This document shows, piece after piece, positions 18,178 through 26,534 of a stretch of 64,000 nt of DNA (positions are counted from its first letter, which is position 1; every line of letters starts with the position of its first letter). The notes beneath the pieces were generated by a model that was given only the letters and a program-made list of their open reading frames with translations, did not search any database and was not told the DNA's origin. Origin of the DNA: Streptomyces mirabilis (GTDB lineage Bacteria; Actinomycetota; Actinomycetes; Streptomycetales; Streptomycetaceae); NCBI RefSeq assembly GCF_018310535.1, contig NZ_CP074102.1, positions 3,100,001 through 3,164,000 of the forward strand, read 5' to 3'. The position numbers were made by a program, and so were the translations under genes.

Positions 18178-18485
18178 TGTACGACGTCCAACTGCCCGGC
18201 TTTGACCTCCTGTTGATCGAATGCGTAGTTTGCGGCGCACGCCCCGACCCCGACCACACCTACTCGGTCGCGGATCCCCCGCACTGGTCCCGGCTGTGGG
18301 AAACCCGCGACAAGGACGCCATCACCCGCTACCTGGTGAAGGACGGGGACCGCTTCCAGCACGGCACCCGGCGCGACGGGCCCTGCCCGGCGATTCCCTT
18401 GCCCGGACCAGCCCTGTACAAGCTCTCGGGCCAGGAGGCCATCGACCTGGCCGCGGAGCTCAAGGCACTGCTCTGCCAGGACTGA
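18174..18485 (+). CDS. Unknown small protein coupled to the upstream membrane gene
   Basis: 103 aa, starting with MMYDVQLPGFDLLLIECVVC. It has Cys pairs (ECVVCGARPDPDHTY) that could bind metal, but no named domain. The ATG lies inside the stop of the preceding gene. The C-terminus (SGQEAIDLAAELKALLCQD) is helical. It probably works with its coupled partner; the role is unknown. Confidence 0.6.
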   Translation: MMYDVQLPGFDLLLIECVVCGARPDPDHTYSVADPPHWSRLWETRDKDAITRYLVKDGDRFQHGTRRDGPCPAIPLPGPALYKLSGQEAIDLAAELKALLCQD

Positions 18486-18565
18486 CCGCTCCCTGACCTC
18501 CTCGGTACGATGTGCGCCGCGGCGCCGCCCCCCGGCCCGCTGGAACCGGGAGACGGCGCACAGCG

Positions 18566-19255
18566 ATGGCAGACGGTGGCGGGAGCGGTGGCCGTTCGTC
18601 TCGCGCCCGCACGTGGGTGGGGCTCCTCGCCGTCGCCCTGGGATGCTATGCCGTCGGCGACACCGCCGACCGGGTCCGCAGCGCGGCCCAAGTGACCGGT
18701 CGGTGGTGGCCCTGGGTACTGCTCGGGCTGGCGTTGGTCAATCTGCTCCGGTCGGCCGTAGCGGCGGAGGCGCTGATCGGACCGCTGATCCTCGGATCGG
18801 TCGCGCTGGGCGGGCTCGCCCTGTCACAACAAGGCGGCGAGCGGACCATGGAGGACTGGCTCGTCCCCGTCGGGCTGACCGTGGCCGGTGCGGTGTTGGT
18901 GCTGTCCGCCGGCCGGAGCGGGCGGACGACGCGATGGTCCAGAGTGCTCTCGACCGGACGGGTCGTGGCACCGGCGGGCTCAGGGCCGTTGCTGACGGTA
19001 CGGGCCGTGCTCGGGGAGTTGCGAGCGGATCTGTCGCGGATCGACGCCACGGAGGACCAGGTGACGGTGCACGTCACGGCGGTCGGCGGGCATGTGCGGT
19101 TGATGGTGCCCAAGGAGTGTCCCGTATCGGTGCACCGAACAGGCGCCGCACTCACACGAGTGACGGACAGCGGACCCGAAACGCCTCGCGGCAAGGGTCG
19201 GTTCACGATCCATGTACTAGGTCTCTGCGCGGCCGTCAGCATCGCGCGGGTCTGA
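18566..19255 (+). CDS. Membrane protein with LiaF-like C-terminal domain
   Basis: 229 aa. Three to four N-terminal membrane helices (about 15-110) are followed by a soluble beta-rich domain (GELRADLSRIDATEDQVTVH then AVGGHVRLMVPKECPV). That domain resembles the LiaF/DUF2154 cell-wall-stress sensor fold. The ATG at 18566 with GGGAG upstream is preferred over an earlier GTG. Its 3' end overlaps the convergent gene 19217-20119 by 39 bases. The assignment to the LiaF group is by pattern only. Confidence 0.6.
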   Translation: MADGGGSGGRSSRARTWVGLLAVALGCYAVGDTADRVRSAAQVTGRWWPWVLLGLALVNLLRSAVAAEALIGPLILGSVALGGLALSQQGGERTMEDWLVPVGLTVAGAVLVLSAGRSGRTTRWSRVLSTGRVVAPAGSGPLLTVRAVLGELRADLSRIDATEDQVTVHVTAVGGHVRLMVPKECPVSVHRTGAALTRVTDSGPETPRGKGRFTIHVLGLCAAVSIARV

Positions 19256-20119
19256 GACGCCCCTGCCGTGCTCGTACGGCAGGTCGGGTACGCGCAGTCC
19301 CACCAAGCGCTTCGAGACTCTCTCGAACACCTCCTGTTCCTGTTCCTGTTCCGCGGGCAGACGATGGTGCAGCGCCTCCAGCAGATCGAAGCGATGCAGA
19401 TCGAAGACCACATGCATCAACCCGGAGTACGCCTGGGCGGCGATGACCGCCCCTTTGTACGCGACGGCTGCGAGGACGAGTGCCACCAGCGGAAGCCAGC
19501 GCGCACCGGACTCGTCGTACAGCCCGGCAGCCAGAACGGCGGCGAGAGCCAGAAAGGACCAGCACAGGTTGACCGCTGCGTCGAGCGCGTCCCGCGTGGA
19601 GCGCAGGGACTGCGACAGCCGGTCGGACACCTGCATGTAGATGCGCGGCCAGGCGGACAGGGTGGCCAGGCCGTAGCGCTCACCCGCACTCAGCTCGCCG
19701 GCACGCAGGGCATTGCCCAGCTCCGTGGGCAGCAGAACCTCGACAGGCGGCCGGGCCGCCAGGCGCCGCAGGGCATCGGCGGAGGCCGCACCGGGGCGGG
19801 AGGCCTTGTCGCGCAGCGCCAGGTGGCGACGTCGCTGTATCTCCACAAGCACGCCGGCCACTCGGGCGGTTGCCGGCCAGCGGTCCCAGTACCCCTCCAG
19901 CACGCGTACGGCCCGGACTTGAAAGGGCTGGAGGAGCAGGGCCAGCAGCCATGCGCACGCGGTCGGCGCCAGCAGCGCGACGACCGTGGCGCCAGGGCCG
20001 ACAGGAAGCACCCGGGCCCAGTCGCTGTGCCCCGTGAAGCTTCCGGCGCGCACAAGGCTCCAGAAACCGCCGACGAGAAGCCCGCACGGCACGAAACCGA
20101 CCATGAGCAGCCGCCGCAC
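19217..20119 (-). CDS. Unknown integral membrane protein
   Basis: 300 aa. Two N-terminal membrane helices, a long soluble middle (about 75-185) and two further helices near 185-230 (LCWSFLALAAVLAAGLY, LVALVLAAVAYKGAVIAA), then a soluble tail ending HGRGVSDPRDADGRAET. No domain name can be given. The GTG start has GGGGAGG upstream. It overlaps the convergent LiaF-like gene at its 3' end, so the two transcripts are antisense there. Confidence 0.65.
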   Translation of the reverse strand: MRRLLMVGFVPCGLLVGGFWSLVRAGSFTGHSDWARVLPVGPGATVVALLAPTACAWLLALLLQPFQVRAVRVLEGYWDRWPATARVAGVLVEIQRRRHLALRDKASRPGAASADALRRLAARPPVEVLLPTELGNALRAGELSAGERYGLATLSAWPRIYMQVSDRLSQSLRSTRDALDAAVNLCWSFLALAAVLAAGLYDESGARWLPLVALVLAAVAYKGAVIAAQAYSGLMHVVFDLHRFDLLEALHHRLPAEQEQEQEVFERVSKRLVGLRVPDLPYEHGRGVSDPRDADGRAET

Positions 20120-20181
20120 GAAGCCGCCTCCCCATACGCCCCGAACGCCCCTGAGTCCTCACCAGTATGGACACAACCGCC

Positions 20182-20195
20182 CGTCTGTACAGACG
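20182..20195. promoter_or_regulatory. Perfect 14-bp palindrome in a divergent promoter region
   Basis: CGTCTGTACAGACG is a perfect inverted repeat in the 225-base gap between the divergent genes 19217-20119 and 20345-20758. It is a good operator candidate. No regulator gene is adjacent. Confidence 0.4.
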
Positions 20196-20344
20196 ATCAG
20201 CCCGGCACGGTACCGGAAAGCGGATCGACGGCGAGCGCGCGGTCGCCCTCGAAGGAGACACTGCGCGCTCGGCCTTGCACCACCCGGGGGACCCGCACGG
20301 TCAGCCACCGGGCTCCCGGGGTGGCCCGTACCTAATCTGATGGC

Positions 20345-20758
20345 ATGTCAGATGATGTGTCGTACGAGCTGCTCGGCTTCGACAACGTACTGCTGCCCGT
20401 CGGGAACCTCGGCGCCGCGGTGGAGTTCTACGGGCGGGCCGGCATTCCGGTGGCGTTCCGGCTCGACGAGGCCGGGATCGCGCTGCTGAAGGTGGGCAAG
20501 GAGACACCGGGGCTGCTGCTGCGACTGGAGGAGGAGCTCGGTCTCCGGCCGCCGGCGTGGGCCTCGGCGCGGGTGTGGCTGGAGGTCGGGGACGCGCGGG
20601 CCACGGCCGACGCGCTGGCCGCGGTGGGCATCCAGCCGCTCGCCCCCGTCTTCCCGGTCGCCACCGGCTGGACCGTCGAGATCGCCGACCCCTGGGGCAA
20701 CGTCATCGGCTTCACGGACTACGGCAAGCGGCCCGAGCTGGGCCGCCATCAGGCGTGA
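20345..20758 (+). CDS. VOC-family (glyoxalase/bleomycin-resistance-type) protein
   Basis: 137 aa. Typical VOC layout: FDNVLLPVGNLGAAVEFYGR at the N-terminus and FPVATGWTVEIADPWGNVIGF at the C-terminus. The family includes metal-dependent lyases, dioxygenases and drug-binding proteins, so the reaction is not predictable. The ATG follows a weak purine stretch. Downstream is the palindrome-controlled operon starting at 20868. Confidence 0.8.
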   Translation: MSDDVSYELLGFDNVLLPVGNLGAAVEFYGRAGIPVAFRLDEAGIALLKVGKETPGLLLRLEEELGLRPPAWASARVWLEVGDARATADALAAVGIQPLAPVFPVATGWTVEIADPWGNVIGFTDYGKRPELGRHQA

Positions 20759-20794
20759 CCCCCCTCACTCCGTCGTACCTCGTTCCACTCTGAC

Positions 20795-20808
20795 TTGAAC
20801 ATGTTCAA
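20795..20808. promoter_or_regulatory. Operator half 1 of the TetR operon (palindrome)
   Basis: TTGAACATGTTCAA is a perfect 14-bp palindrome 60 bases upstream of the operon start. A near-identical palindrome lies exactly 45 bases downstream. The TetR gene at 21801 is the third gene of the operon, so autoregulation is likely. Confidence 0.7.
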
Positions 20809-20839
20809 AAGCAGGTCTACATTCCTTCTCGACAGCGTT

Positions 20840-20853
20840 TTGAACGCGTTCAA
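20840..20853. promoter_or_regulatory. Operator half 2 of the TetR operon (palindrome)
   Basis: TTGAACGCGTTCAA is a perfect 14-bp palindrome that differs from the upstream one only in its central two bases. It lies 14 bases before the ATG at 20868 and just ahead of the GAAGGGG ribosome-binding site, a position where bound repressor would block transcription. Confidence 0.7.
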
Positions 20854-20867
20854 GAAGGGGTGGGGAC

Positions 20868-21278
20868 ATGGACCTCACGGTCGTCGCGTACGTCATCTAT
20901 CTGCTGGTCAGCATCGCGCTGACGGTCTGGGTGGCACGCACGCTCAGCCACAACGGGCGGATCTTCCTCGCCGATGTACTGCACGGCAACGAGAAGCTCG
21001 CCGACGCCGTCAACCACCTCCTGGTGGTGGGCTTCTACCTCGTCAACCTGGGCTTCGTCGCGCTCTATCTGAACGGCGACGACGGCAGGATCACCGACAC
21101 CCGCGGGATCTTCGAAGCCCTGTCGACCAAGCTCGGCGTCGTCCTGCTCGTCCTCGGGGTCATGCACCTCGGCAACGTGTACGTGCTCAACAGGATCCGG
21201 CGGCGGGGCGTCATGGAGCGGGAGCAGCTGCCGCCCGTCGCGCCGACGGACTGGGTCGCGCCGGCGGCCGGGGCGTGA
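20868..21278 (+). CDS. Small integral membrane protein, first gene of TetR operon
   Basis: 136 aa with three membrane helices (about 4-24, 47-68, 84-106). Not a family I can name beyond 'streptomycete integral membrane protein'. The ATG has GAAGGGG upstream. Its TGA overlaps the GTG of the DCC-thiol gene. Regulation by the TetR protein encoded two genes downstream is suggested by the two palindromes in its leader. It may act with the DCC protein in redox or membrane protein handling, but that is inference. Confidence 0.7.
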   Translation: MDLTVVAYVIYLLVSIALTVWVARTLSHNGRIFLADVLHGNEKLADAVNHLLVVGFYLVNLGFVALYLNGDDGRITDTRGIFEALSTKLGVVLLVLGVMHLGNVYVLNRIRRRGVMEREQLPPVAPTDWVAPAAGA

Positions 21279-21790
21279 GCACCGTGACCGGCCTCGAGGC
21301 CACCCGTGACCGGGACGCCGCACGCGTCCCGGTCCTCGGGCTCACCGTCCTCTACGACGCCTCGTGCTCGCTGTGCACCTTCCTGCGCGACTGGCTGGGC
21401 AAGCAGCCCCAGCTGGTGCCGCTGCGGCTCGTGCCGGCCGGTTCCGAGCAGGCCAGGGCGCTCTTCCCCGCCCTCGACCACCGCGCCACCCTCGACGAGA
21501 TCACCGTCGTCGGGGACGGCGGTCAGGTCTACCGCGGGGCCGCCGCCTGGGTCGTCTGCCTGTGGGCGCTGCGCGAGCACCGGCCGCTCGCCCACCGGCT
21601 GAGCACCCCGGCCGGGGCCCGGCTCGCCAAGGGCGCGATGCTCGCCGCCGCGAAGTGGCGCTCCACGCACGCCCAGCAGGGGTGGGGCGGGGGCGCGTAC
21701 CGGCGGGGCGACGGGTGGGTGTACGAGCCGGGCGTCGGGTGGACGTACCAGCCTCCCGGCTGTGACAGCGGCTCCTGTTCGACTCGTTAG
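21275..21790 (+). CDS. DCC1-like (DUF393) thiol-disulfide oxidoreductase family protein
   Basis: 171 aa. The DCC signature is intact: LYDASCSLCTFLRDWLG, with Asp and the CxxC pair near the N-terminus. The family has a thioredoxin-like fold. A C-terminal tail (HAQQGWGGGAYRRGDGW and on to CDSGSCSTR) is Gly/Trp/Tyr-rich with another Cys pair. The GTG start overlaps the preceding stop (GTGA), and TetR begins 10 bases after its own stop. Confidence 0.82.
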   Translation: MSTVTGLEATRDRDAARVPVLGLTVLYDASCSLCTFLRDWLGKQPQLVPLRLVPAGSEQARALFPALDHRATLDEITVVGDGGQVYRGAAAWVVCLWALREHRPLAHRLSTPAGARLAKGAMLAAAKWRSTHAQQGWGGGAYRRGDGWVYEPGVGWTYQPPGCDSGSCSTR

Positions 21791-21800
21791 GCTCGTTCCC

Positions 21801-22571
21801 GTGCCAGCACCGACAGACAGCCCCGGCCCGGACGACACCGGCGCGCCCGGAAAGGCCCAGGAAAAGGGTCCCGCCAAGAGCGAGCAGACCCGCGCCCTGA
21901 TCCTGGAGACCGCGCTGCGGCTGTTCCAGGAGCGGGGGTACGACAAGACGACCATGCGGGCGATCGCCCAGGAGGCCGGGGTCTCCGTCGGCAACGCGTA
22001 CTACTACTTCGCCGGCAAGGAGCACCTCATCCAGGGCTTCTACGACCGGATCGGCGCCGAGCACCAGGCGGCGATCCGGCCGGTCCTGGAGCGCGAGAAG
22101 GATCTGGAGGCGCGGATCGCGGGAGTCCTGAAGGCGTGGCTGGACGTGGCGGAGCCGTACCACGAGTTCGCGGCGCAGTTCTTCAAGAACGCCGCCGACC
22201 CGGAGAGCCCGCTCAGCCCCTTCTCCACCGAGTCGGCGGGCCCGCGCGAGGAGGCCATCGCCATACACCGCGAGGTGCTCGCCGGGTCGAAGGCGAAGGT
22301 TCCGGAGGAACTGAGGGACGTCCTGCCCGAGCTGATGTGGCTGTCGCAGATGGGGCTCGTCCTGTACTGGGTCTTCGACCGCACGGAGGGGCGCGAACGC
22401 AGCTACCGGCTCGCCGAGCGCGGCGCCCGCCTCACCACCCGGGGCGTCTCGCTGGCCCGCTTCCGCGTCCTGCGCCCGCTCGTCCACGAGGTGCACGAGC
22501 TGTTCACGGACTTCCTGCCGGGGATGACGAAGATGCTGCCGGATCCGGGGCGGGGCTCCACGATCGGGTGA
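21801..22571 (+). CDS. TetR-family transcriptional regulator
   Basis: 256 aa. The N-terminal DNA-binding domain (about 27-75) has LILETALRLFQERGYDKTTM and IAQEAGVSVGNAYYYFAGKE, which is highly typical. The C-terminal domain is all-helical and would bind an unknown ligand. It is the third gene of an operon whose leader has two TTGAAC-n2-GTTCAA palindromes, so it most likely represses its own operon. The GTG at 21801 is the first good start after the previous gene. Confidence 0.92.
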   Translation: MPAPTDSPGPDDTGAPGKAQEKGPAKSEQTRALILETALRLFQERGYDKTTMRAIAQEAGVSVGNAYYYFAGKEHLIQGFYDRIGAEHQAAIRPVLEREKDLEARIAGVLKAWLDVAEPYHEFAAQFFKNAADPESPLSPFSTESAGPREEAIAIHREVLAGSKAKVPEELRDVLPELMWLSQMGLVLYWVFDRTEGRERSYRLAERGARLTTRGVSLARFRVLRPLVHEVHELFTDFLPGMTKMLPDPGRGSTIG

Positions 22572-22647
22572 CGCCGGTGATACGGGGCAGGGGGGACGGA
22601 CGCGGCCTACGATGATGTTCTCGACACCAGCCCATGGGAGGCACGTG

Positions 22648-23256
22648 ATGTCCGCAGCAGCTGTCGAGCGACCGCATGAGGACCGGCCGCTGATCGCCGA
22701 GGCGAACCGCATCATGGACCGTCTTCCGGGCCGCCGCGTCGAGATCATCGGAGGCCAGATCTTCGTGACGCCCTCTCCTGACGTCGCTCACGCGCGGGCG
22801 CTCAAGAAGGTGACTCGCCCGTTCGAATCAGCAGGTCTCGATGAGGGTGAGACCGAGGTGCTCCAAGGCATCGGCATCTGGCTGCCGGGCGGTCTCGAGG
22901 ATTACGCGATCCCCGACTTCTGCCTCGTCGAAGCCGACATCGACGAGCACCTCATCGAGAACAACGCCTACGACCCCGTGGTGTTCCGCCTCATCCTCGA
23001 AGTCACCTCCAGCAACTGGAGGACCGACCTCCGTGCGAAGGTCACCGCCTACGCCGAAGCCAAGGTCCCCGTCTACGTCGTCGTCGACCGCGAACACCAA
23101 CGCCTCCACGTCCTCACCGACCCCGCCGGAGACACGTACGCAACCCATCGCGTGCACGCCCCCGGCGAAATCGTCATCCTTCCCCGCTCCATCGGCGCCG
23201 AGGTCACTCTGGACGCCAACGAGATCCTCAAGGCCGGGCAGCCGAAGGCTAATTGA
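22648..23256 (+). CDS. Uma2-family (DUF820) putative restriction-like endonuclease
   Basis: 202 aa. The PD-(D/E)xK elements can be seen: YAIPDFCLVEAD, then FRLILEVTSSNWRTDLRAKV and YAEAKVPVYVVVDRE. Uma2 proteins are widespread, often multi-copy, and of uncertain function. The ATG at 22648 is chosen because of GGGAGG upstream. The 3' end overlaps the convergent MMPL gene by 8 bases. Confidence 0.85.
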   Translation: MSAAAVERPHEDRPLIAEANRIMDRLPGRRVEIIGGQIFVTPSPDVAHARALKKVTRPFESAGLDEGETEVLQGIGIWLPGGLEDYAIPDFCLVEADIDEHLIENNAYDPVVFRLILEVTSSNWRTDLRAKVTAYAEAKVPVYVVVDREHQRLHVLTDPAGDTYATHRVHAPGEIVILPRSIGAEVTLDANEILKAGQPKAN

Positions 23257-25666
23257 CGGCGTCCACCTCCCCCTCCGTCAACTCCAGGTCGTGCACCAGC
23301 GGTTCGTCGGTCACGAGGATGTGCCGGGCGCGGGCGCCGTACGACGAGGCCGTCGCCGACAGCAGATATGTGCCGGGCGCCGGTACCGAGACGATGTACG
23401 AGCCGTCCGCCAGTGAGGTCACTCGGTCCAGCTGACGCCCGCCCTTGCTGAGCAGGGTGAGGACCGCCCCGTCGACCGGCGCGCCCTCCGCGTCGCGGAC
23501 GAAGCCGTGCACGACCGTCGGTCCTCCCGCCGAAGCCCGCGGCAGCGACTCCGCCTCCTCCGCAGGCTCCACCGCCAGGTGCGGCAACCGCTTCTCCAGA
23601 CCCGCCGGCAGCCACCAGTTGGACTTGCCCAGCAGATGCATCGCGGCCGGCACCAGCGCCGTACGGAGAATGAACGCGTCGAGCGCGACCGCCGCCGCGA
23701 GGCCCACGCCCGCCATCGCCGCCCCCGAGTCACCGCTGAGGACGAAGGCGAGGAAGACGCAGACCATGATCAGGGCGGCGGAGTTGATGACACGGCTGGT
23801 CTCCGCGAGGCCGACCCGGACCGCCCGCGCGTTGTCCTTCGTGTGCACCCACTCCTCGTGCATCCGGCTCACCAGGAACACCTGGTAGTCCATGGAGAGG
23901 CCGAAGAGCAGGGAGAGCATGATGACGGGCAGGAAGGCGTTGATCGGGCCCTCCTTGCCGAGGCCCAGCAGGCTCAGACCCCAGCCCCACTGGAAGATCG
24001 CGACGAGGACGCCGAAGGACGCGGCGGCCGCGATCAGGTTCATCAGGGCGGCGGTGAGGGGCACCACCAGGGAGCGGAAGGCGACCATCAGGAGCAGGAA
24101 GCCCAGGCCGATGATGGTGGCGATGAAGAGCGGCAGCCGGTCACCCGTGACGGTCGAGAAGTCCTTGGAGATCGCCGTCACACCGCCGACATGCGCCTGC
24201 GCCCCCGCGTCCGGGATCACCTTCTCCCGCAGGGTGTCGATGAGTTGGTCCGTCTTCTCGGACTGCGGTGACGTGGTCGGTACGACCTGGATCACCGTGA
24301 CGCCCTGCGCGGGCGGCAGCGCCGCGACCTGGGCGACGCCGTCGGTCGCGCGGATGCCCTGCACCAGCTTGTTCGTGTCGCCGCTGGTGGAGACCACCTG
24401 GAGCGGGCCGTTGAAGCCGGGTCCGAAGCCCTCCGCGAGGAGGTCGTACGCCTTCCTCGTCGTCGTCGACGCGTCGTCGTTGCCCTGGTCGGTCGCGCCG
24501 AGCCGCAGCGACAGCACCGGGATCGCGAGGATCGCCATGACGACGAGGGCCATCACCGCGATCGAGCGCGGGCGCTTCTGGACGCTCGCCGACCAGCGTG
24601 CCGCGAAGCCGCTGGCCCGCTCCGGCTCGGGGCCTTCGGCGGCCAGCTTGCGCCGCTGGCGGCGGCTGAGCACCCGGGAGCCGAGGAAGCCGAGCAGCGC
24701 GGGCAGCAGCGTGACCGCCGCGAGCACGCTGAACACGACGGTGAGCGAGGTGCCGATGACCACGCCGTCCAGGAAGCGCAGGTTGGTCACGAGCATCCCG
24801 GCGAGCGCGATGCACACCGTGCCGCCCGCGAACAGCACCGCGCGCCCGGAGGTGTTGAGGGCGGTGACCGCCGACTCCTCCGGGTCCATGCCGCGCAGGA
24901 TGCCGCGCCGGTGCCGGGTGACGATGAACAGCGCGTAGTCGATGCCGACACCGAGGCCGATCAGCGTGGCGAGCAGCGGAGCCAGGTCGGGCACCGACGT
25001 CACATGGCTGAGCAGCTGGGTGGAGAACAGGCCCGTGCCCACCCCGAAGATCGCGATGCCGATCGGGAGCAGCATCGCGAAGAGCGAGCCGAAGGCGAGG
25101 AAGAGGACGACCGCCGCGGCCAGGATGCCGATCATCTCGGCGAGTCCGGTGGGCGGTTCCTGCACCCGCTGGATCGCCTGACCGCCCAACTCGACGTGCA
25201 GACCGCCACGTTCGGCGCCCTGCGCGGTGTCGACCACGTCCTGCACCAGCTGCTTGGGCACCGCGTTCGCCTGCTTGGCGAAGGTGATCTGGGCGTATGC
25301 GATCTTGCCGTTGGCGCTGATCTGCGCCGCGCCCCGGTCGCCCGCGTACGGGCTGGTGACGCCGCCGACCCCCGCCATCTTGTCGATCTTCTCCAGCGCG
25401 GGCTGGATCCGGGACTGTACGGACTGGTCCCGGACGGTTCCCGTGTCGACCTTCCACACCACCGTGTCGGTGTCGCCCGCGCGCTCCGGGAAGGCCTTCT
25501 CCATCTGGTCGTACGCGCGCTTGGAGTCCGTGTTCGGAAGGGAGAAGACGTTCGCGTAATCCGTGCCCGCGGTCGAGGCCGCGGCCCCGAGCCCGAGCAG
25601 TGCCCCCACCCACAGCAACAGGACCACCAGCCGGTGCCGATAGCACCACCGTGCCAATGTCGCCAC
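23249..25666 (-). CDS. MMPL-family RND transporter with C-terminal carboxypeptidase-regulatory-like domain
   Basis: 805 aa. Two MMPL halves, each with a large extracytoplasmic loop and a membrane bundle (GLGVGIDYALFIVTRHRRG and FGLSMDYQVFLVSRMHEEW carry the conserved Asp-Tyr positions). After the last helix, about 90 residues form a beta-sandwich-like module (TVVHGFVRDAEGAPVDGAVL, then DGSYIVSVPAPGTYLLSA), as in carboxypeptidase regulatory domains. MMPL proteins export lipids or small hydrophobic compounds by proton motive force. The GTG at 25666 has AAGGAG 8 bases upstream; the TTG two codons earlier is too close. Confidence 0.9.
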   Translation of the reverse strand: MATLARWCYRHRLVVLLLWVGALLGLGAAASTAGTDYANVFSLPNTDSKRAYDQMEKAFPERAGDTDTVVWKVDTGTVRDQSVQSRIQPALEKIDKMAGVGGVTSPYAGDRGAAQISANGKIAYAQITFAKQANAVPKQLVQDVVDTAQGAERGGLHVELGGQAIQRVQEPPTGLAEMIGILAAAVVLFLAFGSLFAMLLPIGIAIFGVGTGLFSTQLLSHVTSVPDLAPLLATLIGLGVGIDYALFIVTRHRRGILRGMDPEESAVTALNTSGRAVLFAGGTVCIALAGMLVTNLRFLDGVVIGTSLTVVFSVLAAVTLLPALLGFLGSRVLSRRQRRKLAAEGPEPERASGFAARWSASVQKRPRSIAVMALVVMAILAIPVLSLRLGATDQGNDDASTTTRKAYDLLAEGFGPGFNGPLQVVSTSGDTNKLVQGIRATDGVAQVAALPPAQGVTVIQVVPTTSPQSEKTDQLIDTLREKVIPDAGAQAHVGGVTAISKDFSTVTGDRLPLFIATIIGLGFLLLMVAFRSLVVPLTAALMNLIAAAASFGVLVAIFQWGWGLSLLGLGKEGPINAFLPVIMLSLLFGLSMDYQVFLVSRMHEEWVHTKDNARAVRVGLAETSRVINSAALIMVCVFLAFVLSGDSGAAMAGVGLAAAVALDAFILRTALVPAAMHLLGKSNWWLPAGLEKRLPHLAVEPAEEAESLPRASAGGPTVVHGFVRDAEGAPVDGAVLTLLSKGGRQLDRVTSLADGSYIVSVPAPGTYLLSATASSYGARARHILVTDEPLVHDLELTEGEVDAVN

Positions 25667-25683
25667 GCTCAACGCTCCTTAGT

Positions 25684-25701
25684 CGACCGGTCATCCGGTC
25701 G
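25684..25701. promoter_or_regulatory. Inverted repeat upstream of the MMPL gene
   Basis: CGACCGG, four bases, then CCGGTCG forms a perfect 7-bp inverted repeat 18 bases upstream of the MMPL start. A second inverted repeat (GGTTGGT ... ACCAACC, 25712-25740) follows. These resemble TetR-type operators, but no such gene is adjacent. Confidence 0.4.
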
Positions 25702-25844
25702 TTCGGTTGTCGGTTGGTCCCCCAGGTCCTGGAACCAACCATCGACCGGCGCGCTCGAGCGACGACACAGACCGCCCATGACTCTCAAGGAACTCCAAAG
25801 GGGGAGCCGCCCCCTGGCGCGACCCGCGTGCGGATACTGGGGGC

Positions 25845-26534
25845 ATGACCGCTCACGAGGGGGCCACCGTACTCGTCGTCGAGGACGAGCCGAGCATCGC
25901 GGACGTCCTCGCCATCGCCCTGCGCTACCACCGCTTCGAGGTGATGACCGCGGGCACCGTCCGCCAGGCGCTCACGCTCGCCGAACGCACCCGCCCCGAC
26001 GCGGCGCTGCTCGACGTGATGCTGCCGGACGGCGACGGGCGGGCGCTGGGCCGTGAACTGCGCCTGCGCCGACCCGACCTGGCGATCGTCTTCCTCACCG
26101 CGCGGGACGCGCCCGCCGAGATCGTCGGCGCGCTCGGTTTCGGTGACGACTACATCACCAAGCCGTTCAACATCGACGAGGTCGTCGCCCGGATCACGGC
26201 CGTACTGCGCCGCACGCGCCCCGACGACGTCCTTCCGCAGCGCCCGCCCCTTCGCTACGGCGAACTCGAGCTGGACGAGACGACGTACTCCGTACACCGC
26301 GGGGACCGTACGGTGGAGCTCACCCCCACCGAGTACGCCCTGCTGCGCTTCCTCGTCCGCAACGGCGGCCGGATCGTGCCCAAGGAGCAACTCCTGCGGC
26401 ACGTCTGGCAGTACGAACACTCCGCCGAGTCGACCGTCGTCGAGACGTACATCAGCTATCTGCGCCGCAAACTCGAACCCCTCGGCCCACCGGTGATCCA
26501 GACCCGCCGGGGCGTCGGATACGGCCTCGCATGA
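25845..26534 (+). CDS. OmpR/PhoB-family response regulator
   Basis: 229 aa. Receiver domain 1-120 with the acidic pair Glu13/Asp14, phosphoacceptor Asp57 (ALLDVMLPDGDG), and Lys106 in YITKPF. Winged-helix output domain about 130-229 (VELTPTEYALLRFLVRNGGR ... YISYLRRKLEP ... TRRGVGYGLA). The kinase gene follows with an ATGA overlap, forming a two-component pair. It is divergent from the MMPL exporter, which is a natural candidate target. Confidence 0.95.
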   Translation: MTAHEGATVLVVEDEPSIADVLAIALRYHRFEVMTAGTVRQALTLAERTRPDAALLDVMLPDGDGRALGRELRLRRPDLAIVFLTARDAPAEIVGALGFGDDYITKPFNIDEVVARITAVLRRTRPDDVLPQRPPLRYGELELDETTYSVHRGDRTVELTPTEYALLRFLVRNGGRIVPKEQLLRHVWQYEHSAESTVVETYISYLRRKLEPLGPPVIQTRRGVGYGLA

